Below, piece after piece: positions 58,040-64,000 of a stretch of 64,000 nt of DNA. Both the position numbers and the translations under genes were made by a program. Source of the DNA: Burkholderiaceae bacterium (GTDB lineage Bacteria; Pseudomonadota; Gammaproteobacteria; Burkholderiales; Rhodocyclaceae); the NCBI GenBank assembly GCA_021738065.1, contig JAIPCT010000005.1, positions 1-64,000 of the forward strand, given 5' to 3'. Every line of letters starts with the position of its first letter. The first letter of the stretch is position 1. The notes below the pieces were generated by a model that was not told where the DNA came from, did not search any database, and worked only from the letters and a program-made list of their open reading frames with translations.

Positions 58040-59827
58040 TTAGTAGGCGCGCTTTTTCAGCTCGATGGTGTCTACGCTCATCGGCTTCATATGCACAGGC
58101 TTGTAATCGAGGCGACTGCCTTCGCGGTACCACAATGTGTGCTTCAGCCAGTTCTTGTCATCGCGTCCATCGGGCGTTTCCGGCGTATCCGTCGCATCGT
58201 CGCGGACATGGGCGCCGCGCGACTCGGTGCGGGCATTGGCCGAAACGATGGTGGCCTTGGCGACTTCGATCAGGTTGTCGAGTTCCAGCGCCTCGATGCG
58301 CGCGGTATTGAAGACTTTCGACTTGTCCTTGATCTGGGTCCGCGCGACCTCTTGCTCGATCTCGGTGATGCGATCGACCCCGGCGGCCAGCATGTCCTTG
58401 AAGCGGAACACGCCGGCATGCTTCTGCATGGCGCGCTGCATGCTCAAGCGCGTGTCATGCACGTCGGCGCCAACCTTCTGATGGTTGAGACGGTCAACCC
58501 GCGCCAGCGTCCTGTCGATGGCTTCCTGGGGCAAGGGCTTGTGGGCGTTGCCACTCTTGCCAAGATCGGCAACCGCGGTCTCGCCGGCCGATTTGCCGAA
58601 GACCAGCAGGTCGAGCAGCGAATTCGTGCCGAGACGGTTGGCGCCATGCACCGACGCACACGCGCACTCGCCTGCGGCATAAAAACCCTGGACGGGCACG
58701 CTGGATTCGCCGTCTTTCGGCACCACCACCTGACCCAGATAATTGGTCGGAATGCCGCCCATCTGATAGTGGCAGGTCGGCACCACCGGCAAGGGCTCTT
58801 TCAGGCAATCGACACCGGCAAACTGAAGGCCGATCTCATGAATGCCCGGCAGGCGCTTCATGATGGTCTCGGGCGGCAAATGGGTGATGTCGAGCAGGAC
58901 GAAATCCTTGTTCGGGCCGCAGCCGCGGCCTTCGTTGATCTCGGTGGTCATGGCGCGAGAAACCACGTCGCGCGAGGCCAGATCCTTGGCGTTCGGCGCG
59001 TAGCGTTCCATGAAGCGCTCGCCATCCGAGTTGCGCAAAATGCCGCCCTCGCCGCGCACGCCTTCGGTAATCAGCACCCCGGCACCGGCGACGCCGGTCG
59101 GATGAAACTGCCAGAATTCCATGTCTTCCAGCGGAATGCCGGCGCGCGCCGCCATGCCCAAACCGTCGCCGGTGTTGATGAAGGCGTTGGTCGACGAATA
59201 ATAGATGCGGCCCGATCCGCCGGTGGCGAAGATGGTCGCCTTGGCATGGAATACCACGATCTCGCCGGTTTCCATGTCCATCGCCGTGACGCCCAGCACG
59301 TCGCCGTCGGCGTCGCGCACAAGATCCAGCGCCTGCCACTCGACGAAGAACTGGGTGTTCACCTTGATGTTGCGCTGGTACATCGCGTGCAGCATGGCGT
59401 GGCCGGTACGGTCAGCGGCGGCACAGGAGCGGCGCACCGGCTTCTCGCCGAAATTCGACATGTGGCCACCGAAGGGGCGCTGATAGATCTTGCCGTTGTC
59501 GAGGCGATCGAAGGGCATGCCGTAATGCTCCAGCTCGACCACCACTTCGTTGGCCTTGCGGCACATGAATTCGATGGCGTCCTGGTCGCCGAGCCAGTCC
59601 GAGCCCTTGACGGTGTCGTACATGTGCCAGTGCCAGTGATCCTCCTCGGAATTGCCCAGACTCGCGGCAACACCACCCTGGGCCGCCACGGTATGCGAGC
59701 GGGTCGGGAACACCTTGGTCAGCACCGCGGTTTTGTACCCCGCCTCGGACAACTGGATCGCGGCGCGCAGTCCGGCACCGCCGGCACCGACGATGACTGC
59801 ATCAAATTTTCGAACGGTATAAGTCAT
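58040..59827 (-). CDS. sdhA: Succinate dehydrogenase flavoprotein subunit
   Basis: FDAVIVGAGGAGLRAAIQLSEAG; RSHTVAAQGG; AAGECACASVHGANRLGTNSLLDLLVFG. Confidence 0.97.
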   Translation of the reverse strand: MTYTVRKFDAVIVGAGGAGLRAAIQLSEAGYKTAVLTKVFPTRSHTVAAQGGVAASLGNSEEDHWHWHMYDTVKGSDWLGDQDAIEFMCRKANEVVVELEHYGMPFDRLDNGKIYQRPFGGHMSNFGEKPVRRSCAAADRTGHAMLHAMYQRNIKVNTQFFVEWQALDLVRDADGDVLGVTAMDMETGEIVVFHAKATIFATGGSGRIYYSSTNAFINTGDGLGMAARAGIPLEDMEFWQFHPTGVAGAGVLITEGVRGEGGILRNSDGERFMERYAPNAKDLASRDVVSRAMTTEINEGRGCGPNKDFVLLDITHLPPETIMKRLPGIHEIGLQFAGVDCLKEPLPVVPTCHYQMGGIPTNYLGQVVVPKDGESSVPVQGFYAAGECACASVHGANRLGTNSLLDLLVFGKSAGETAVADLGKSGNAHKPLPQEAIDRTLARVDRLNHQKVGADVHDTRLSMQRAMQKHAGVFRFKDMLAAGVDRITEIEQEVARTQIKDKSKVFNTARIEALELDNLIEVAKATIVSANARTESRGAHVRDDATDTPETPDGRDDKNWLKHTLWYREGSRLDYKPVHMKPMSVDTIELKKRAY

Positions 59828-59999
59828 GATTGCCTTCCGCAGGGCCGCTCCAAGGAAGGCCGACGTTTTGAGGGGGAGCGAAGCGAACCAGCGTCACCCC
59901 TTTTAGTTTCGGCCGCTATGCTTAACGCCTCAAAAGCTGGCGTTAGCCTGCACTGAAACTTCGTTTTCGTGGAAAAGGGGCTGGGGGAAAAGTAGTCCA

Positions 60000-60344
60000 T
60001 TACAGCCTCCAGATGATCTGAACTGCCCAGCCGGCATAACCGACCAGAGCCAGCAGCGTCAGCACATGCAGGATGACGCGCATGGCTGCGGGATTGACGT
60101 AATCCATCCAAATATCGCGAACACCGACCCAGGCGTGATAGCAAAGGCTGATGATGAACAGGAAGGTGATGAAACGGATGAACCCGTTGGCCATGAAAGC
60201 CTGCCATGCCTCGCGGGAAGCCGTCGCGCCGCCCAGCATGGCGGCGAAGATGATCACGGTATAGATCGCCATCAGGACACCGGTGACGCGCTGCGCCAGC
60301 CAGTCCATCAAGCCGTAATGTGCGCCAACAACCAGACGCTTCAT
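60000..60344 (-). CDS. sdhD: Succinate dehydrogenase membrane anchor
   Basis: GLMDWLAQRVTGVLMAIYTV...CYHAWVGVRDIWMDYV. Confidence 0.9.
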   Translation of the reverse strand: MKRLVVGAHYGLMDWLAQRVTGVLMAIYTVIIFAAMLGGATASREAWQAFMANGFIRFITFLFIISLCYHAWVGVRDIWMDYVNPAAMRVILHVLTLLALVGYAGWAVQIIWRL

Positions 60345-60345
60345 A

Positions 60346-60741
60346 TCAGTAGGCTCCCAGTAGTTTCAGGCCAAAGACCAGAGTCAGAAACAGACTGACT
60401 ATGAGTACGGCGATGGCCGACCCATGCGCCTGTTGCTTTTCGACGCCGACATGAACGTCAATCAGCAGTATCCGTATACCCATGCAGAAGTGGTGCAGGA
60501 ACGCCCACAGCAAACCCAGAAGGATCAGCTTGACCAGGATGTTGTCCATCACCGCCTTGAATACCGCCGCACTTTCCGCCGAGGCGCCGAGCGACAACTC
60601 GAACAGCCAGATCAGCAAGGGAAGCATCAAGAACATGCCGGCGCCGCTGACGCGGTGAAGAATCGACGCGTAGCCGGCCAGCGGCAGGCGAATCTGATGC
60701 AGCGCGAGGTGTTTGGGCCGCTCTTTGATCATCTCTGGCAT
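60346..60741 (-). CDS. sdhC: Succinate dehydrogenase cytochrome b556
   Basis: RPKHLALHQIRLPLAGYASILHRVSGAGMFLMLP; FLHHFCMGIRILLIDVH. Confidence 0.92.
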   Translation of the reverse strand: MPEMIKERPKHLALHQIRLPLAGYASILHRVSGAGMFLMLPLLIWLFELSLGASAESAAVFKAVMDNILVKLILLGLLWAFLHHFCMGIRILLIDVHVGVEKQQAHGSAIAVLIVSLFLTLVFGLKLLGAY

Positions 60742-60865
60742 AAGACACTTTCTCCGATCTGAATTCGACGCAAAGCGCGTTTATCGAAACCCGCTTGCGC
60801 CCTGCTTTTGATGCGGTGCACTATAAAACATTTGATCACAGCTGAAAACTATTTTGATGGACAGG

Positions 60866-61696
60866 CTAGCCAAGTTCATTGAAATAACAGTGTTCAGTGG
60901 TCGCGTACAAGCCGCGCCGCCATTCCACCGGCTTGCCGCCATAGGAGAAACTGACGCGTTCGACCGACAGCAAGGGGCTGCCTTCGGCAACATGCAGCAA
61001 CTCGGCACTGGCCCGATCGGCAGGAACCGCGCGCAGCCGTTCCTCGGCGCGAACCATGCGGACGCCGAACTGGTTTTCAAAGAAGCTGTAAAGCGATCCC
61101 TGATAGTCGCGCAGCATTTCCAGGGTCACCGTGCCGAAAATCACCCCCGGCAGATAGATTTCATCCACGACAACGGGCTTGCCGGCAAATTGCAACAGGC
61201 GGCGCACGATATTGATCGGGTCGCCGATGCTCAACTCCAGCATGCGCGCCACCTCGGGGCCGGCCTTGGCGCGCCAACATTCCAGGGGAACGCTTTCGGC
61301 CTGCTCGATGCCGCCGGCCAGTGGCACCAGGCGCAGGAACCTGAAAAATGCCCGCGGATCGTCATGGGAAGCGACGAAGGTGCCTTTGCCCTGACGGCGC
61401 AGCAGCAGATTCTCGGCCGCCATCTCGTCGATGGCCTTGCGCACCGTTCCCTGGCTGACATTGAAACGCGTGGCCAATTCGGATTCGCTGGGAATTGCCT
61501 CGCCGGGACGCCATTCGCCGGATTCAAGGCGTTGCAACAGCAGGCTTTTGATCTGCCGATACAAAGGGCTGAAAGTCGGCGCTGGCGATACGGCGGCTGC
61601 CCCTTGCGGGGACGCATCGGTGGTGTTCCCCTTCGGGGTGACGTCAGAATGCGGCATGGTTCGCATTTGACCATATTTTCCCTGCATGGTCCACAC
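60866..61696 (-). CDS. GntR/HutC family (UTRA) transcriptional regulator
   Basis: LYRQIKSLLLQRLESGEWRPGEAIPSESELATRFNVSQGTVRKAIDEMAAENLLLRRQGKGTFVA. Confidence 0.92.
   Translation of the reverse strand: MWTMQGKYGQMRTMPHSDVTPKGNTTDASPQGAAAVSPAPTFSPLYRQIKSLLLQRLESGEWRPGEAIPSESELATRFNVSQGTVRKAIDEMAAENLLLRRQGKGTFVASHDDPRAFFRFLRLVPLAGGIEQAESVPLECWRAKAGPEVARMLELSIGDPINIVRRLLQFAGKPVVVDEIYLPGVIFGTVTLEMLRDYQGSLYSFFENQFGVRMVRAEERLRAVPADRASAELLHVAEGSPLLSVERVSFSYGGKPVEWRRGLYATTEHCYFNELG
61571..61595 (+). repeat. KSRRW-type dispersed repeat copy 11 (N-terminal extension of GntR)
   Basis: gaaagtcggcgctggcgatacggcg; the gene reads it as AAVSPAPTF on the other strand. Confidence 0.8.
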
Positions 61697-61705
61697 CTTG
61701 TTATA

Positions 61706-61721
61706 TGTCTTATATAAGACA
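61706..61721. promoter_or_regulatory. 16-bp perfect palindrome, candidate GntR operator
   Basis: TGTCTTATATAAGACA between the gntR start and mdh. Confidence 0.65.
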
Positions 61722-61881
61722 ACTAACAGATATTGACACAGCGCAGCATAAGAACTAGTATTCTTGCCCTGCGATCGTGTCGTAGCATATGGCCGTAACA
61801 GGCAACGCAGCGCGTCAATCGATCAAACCGCTTTTTTGCAGTCTTGTCCAATTGATTCAAACTGATACAGGAGTTCTTCAA

Positions 61882-62871
61882 ATGCCAAAAGCCCCCGTTC
61901 GTGTTGCTGTGACCGGCGCCGCCGGACAGATCGGTTACGCCCTGATTTTTCGCATCGCCGCCGGCGAAATGCTGGGCAAGGATCAACCCGTGATTTTGCA
62001 GATGCTCGAACTGCCGATGGAAAAGGCCCAGGCTGCGCTCAAGGGCGTGATGATGGAACTCGACGATTGCGCCTTTCCGACGCTGGCCGGCATGGTCGGC
62101 ACGGACGACCCGAAGGTCGCTTTCAAGGACGCCGACTATGCCCTGCTGGTTGGCGCCAAGCCGCGCGGCCCGGGCATGGAGCGCAAGGACCTGCTGATGG
62201 AGAACGCCAAGATTTTCATCGAACAGGGCAAGGCACTGAACGACGTCGCCTCGCGCAATGTCAAAGTGCTGGTGGTCGGCAATCCGGCCAACACCAATGC
62301 CTACATCGCCATGAAATCCGCTCCCAGCCTGCCGCAGAAGAACTTCACCGCCATGCTTCGCCTCGACCACAACCGTGCGATTTCGCAGCTGGCGACGCGC
62401 ACCGGCAAGACCGTGTCCGATGTCGAGAAGATGATCGTCTGGGGCAACCACTCGCCCACCATGTATCCCGATCTGCGCTTCTGCACCATTGCCGGCGCTG
62501 CCGCTCCGGCCGCCGTCAATGACGACGCCTGGTACAAGAACGAATACATCCCCACCGTCGGCAAGCGCGGCGCCGCCATCATCGCCGCGCGCGGTGCGTC
62601 GTCCGCCGCATCCGCTGCCAACGCCGCCATTGATCACATGCGCGACTGGGCGCTGGGCACCCAGGGCAAATGGGTCACCATGGGCGTGCCGTCCGACGGC
62701 AGCTACGGCATCCCGAAAGACATCATCTACGGCGTGCCGGTCACCTGCGATGCAGGCGAGTACAAGCGCGTCGAAGGTCTGGCGGTCGACGACTATTCGC
62801 GCAGCATGATGGACAAGACCCTGGCCGAACTGCAAGAAGAGCAGACGGGCGTCGCCGGCCTTCTCGGCTGA
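61882..62871 (+). CDS. mdh: Malate dehydrogenase
   Basis: [43 protein letters not shown]. Confidence 0.96.
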   Translation: MPKAPVRVAVTGAAGQIGYALIFRIAAGEMLGKDQPVILQMLELPMEKAQAALKGVMMELDDCAFPTLAGMVGTDDPKVAFKDADYALLVGAKPRGPGMERKDLLMENAKIFIEQGKALNDVASRNVKVLVVGNPANTNAYIAMKSAPSLPQKNFTAMLRLDHNRAISQLATRTGKTVSDVEKMIVWGNHSPTMYPDLRFCTIAGAAAPAAVNDDAWYKNEYIPTVGKRGAAIIAARGASSAASAANAAIDHMRDWALGTQGKWVTMGVPSDGSYGIPKDIIYGVPVTCDAGEYKRVEGLAVDDYSRSMMDKTLAELQEEQTGVAGLLG

Positions 62872-62916
62872 TGACGAACGGCCGGATGAAGTGGAGCCAA
62901 CCGAGGTAATGCCGAG

Positions 62917-63936
62917 GTGAACGCACCGCTTCATCCTGCCGTCGTGTTGTATCCGGGCGAAAAGCCCTTTCCCGCCCTCGCCGCCTGCGAGCACTTCGCC
63001 GGCTCCGAAAAAAACATCCGCAAGGCATTGGACCTGCAGACCGATCTGCAAGCGAACGGCCGCTCGGTGTTCGACGTCACCGCGGATTGCGAGGACGGCG
63101 CGCCGGCCGGACACGAGGCCGAGCATGCCGAAATGGTCGCCGATTTGCTGCTGGACCCCGCCAATCGCTACGGCCGACTCGGCGCACGGATCCACGATGT
63201 CAGTCATGCCCATTGGCGCGCCGATCTGGAAATCATTGTCGGCCGTGCCGGCGCGCGAGTCGCCTACATCGTATTGCCCAAGGTCGCCAACGCCGACGAT
63301 GCGCTGACCCAGATCACCGCCATCGACGAGCTGCGAAGCCGCTGCAACATCGAGCGCGAGATTCCGGTTCATGTCCTGATCGAAACGCCCGGAGCGCTGC
63401 ATGAAGTCTGGAAAATCGCAGCCCTGCCGCACATCGAGACAATCGACTTCGGTCTGATGGATTTTGTCAGCGCGCATCACGGCGCCGTTCCCGGCACGGC
63501 AATGCGCTCTCCGGGCCAGTTTTCCCATCCGCTGATCGTGCGCGCCAAATGCGAGATTGCCGCGGCAGCATTGGGCAATGGCGTGGTGCCGTCGCACAAC
63601 GTGACGACCGAGCTCAACGATCCCGATGTGGCGCGCGCCGATGCGCGCAGAGCGCGCAACGAGTTCGGCTTCCTGCGCATGTGGAGCATTCATCCGCGCC
63701 AGATCCAGCCTATCGTCGAAGCCATGCGCCCCGACTTTGCCGAAGTGACGCAAGCCACCGGCATTCTGCTGGCGGCGCAAAACGCCAGTTGGGGGCCGAT
63801 CGCCTGGGAAGGCGCGCTGCACGATCGCGCGTCCTACCGCTACTACTGGGACCTGCTCAGGCGCGCGCACGCCACCGGTGCCCCGATGCCGACGGAGGCC
63901 CGGCACCGCTTCTTCAGTGCCGCGACTTCCCACTAA
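62917..63936 (+). CDS. HpcH/HpaI aldolase/citrate lyase family (CitE-like) protein
   Basis: DVTADCEDGAPAG; IVLPKVANADD; VLIETPGALHEVWKIAALPHIETIDFGLMDFVS. Confidence 0.85.
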   Translation: MNAPLHPAVVLYPGEKPFPALAACEHFAGSEKNIRKALDLQTDLQANGRSVFDVTADCEDGAPAGHEAEHAEMVADLLLDPANRYGRLGARIHDVSHAHWRADLEIIVGRAGARVAYIVLPKVANADDALTQITAIDELRSRCNIEREIPVHVLIETPGALHEVWKIAALPHIETIDFGLMDFVSAHHGAVPGTAMRSPGQFSHPLIVRAKCEIAAAALGNGVVPSHNVTTELNDPDVARADARRARNEFGFLRMWSIHPRQIQPIVEAMRPDFAEVTQATGILLAAQNASWGPIAWEGALHDRASYRYYWDLLRRAHATGAPMPTEARHRFFSAATSH

Positions 63937-63971
63937 TATTTTCTGACCGATTCCAACGAGAGGACCTCATC

Positions 63972-64000
63972 ATGCTCGAAGCCTACCGCCAACATGTCGC
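63972..64000 (+). CDS. acnB: Start of aconitate hydratase B (partial, right edge)
   Basis: MLEAYRQHV after AGAGGACC RBS-like sequence; context of TCA genes. Confidence 0.65.

Noticed and set aside
61723-63933. 736-aa minus-strand ORF opposite mdh and the citE-like gene
   Set aside because: Shadow ORF; the plus strand carries unambiguous conserved enzymes.

Overview
This is a GC-rich proteobacterial window; the gene content suggests a betaproteobacterium, but I cannot confirm the taxon. It falls into four blocks. (1) ~1-20 kb, accessory, mostly minus strand: a very large RTX protein with a lipase-like N-terminus runs off the left edge. Upstream of it are small lipoprotein/secreted genes, a truncated second RTX lipase, two near-identical Y1/REP-associated transposase (RAYT) elements plus remnants, a BrnT/BrnA toxin-antitoxin pair, and a type I secretion pair (HlyD-like and HlyB-like) with a GIY-YIG gene between them. 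(2) ~20-25 kb: a PAP2-like membrane protein, a TMTC-like TPR membrane protein and a Sel1-repeat protein. (3) ~25-45 kb: a Tad/Flp pilus locus with an FHA-TadA fusion, running directly into a two-partner secretion pair (FhaC-like TpsB and a 2239-aa FHA-type adhesin with a Gly/Ser repeat tail). (4) ~45-64 kb: DUF805, two cyclic-nucleotide-binding proteins, a VirB1-like transglycosylase, SlyD, a peroxiredoxin, ZapE and a TCA-cycle cluster (lpdA, odhB, odhA, gltA, sdhE, sdhB, sdhA, sdhD, sdhC, gntR, mdh, citE-like, start of acnB). The most interesting signals are repeated 'RTX-lipase tail / ATGA / lipoprotein' modules that look like a decayed toxin-immunity array, and a ~26-bp dispersed repeat (AAAAGTCGGCGCTGGCGATACGGCGA) with 11 copies in the window, some inside unrelated coding genes in different reading frames. 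All calls come from reading the sequence and the supplied ORF track; no database search was possible.
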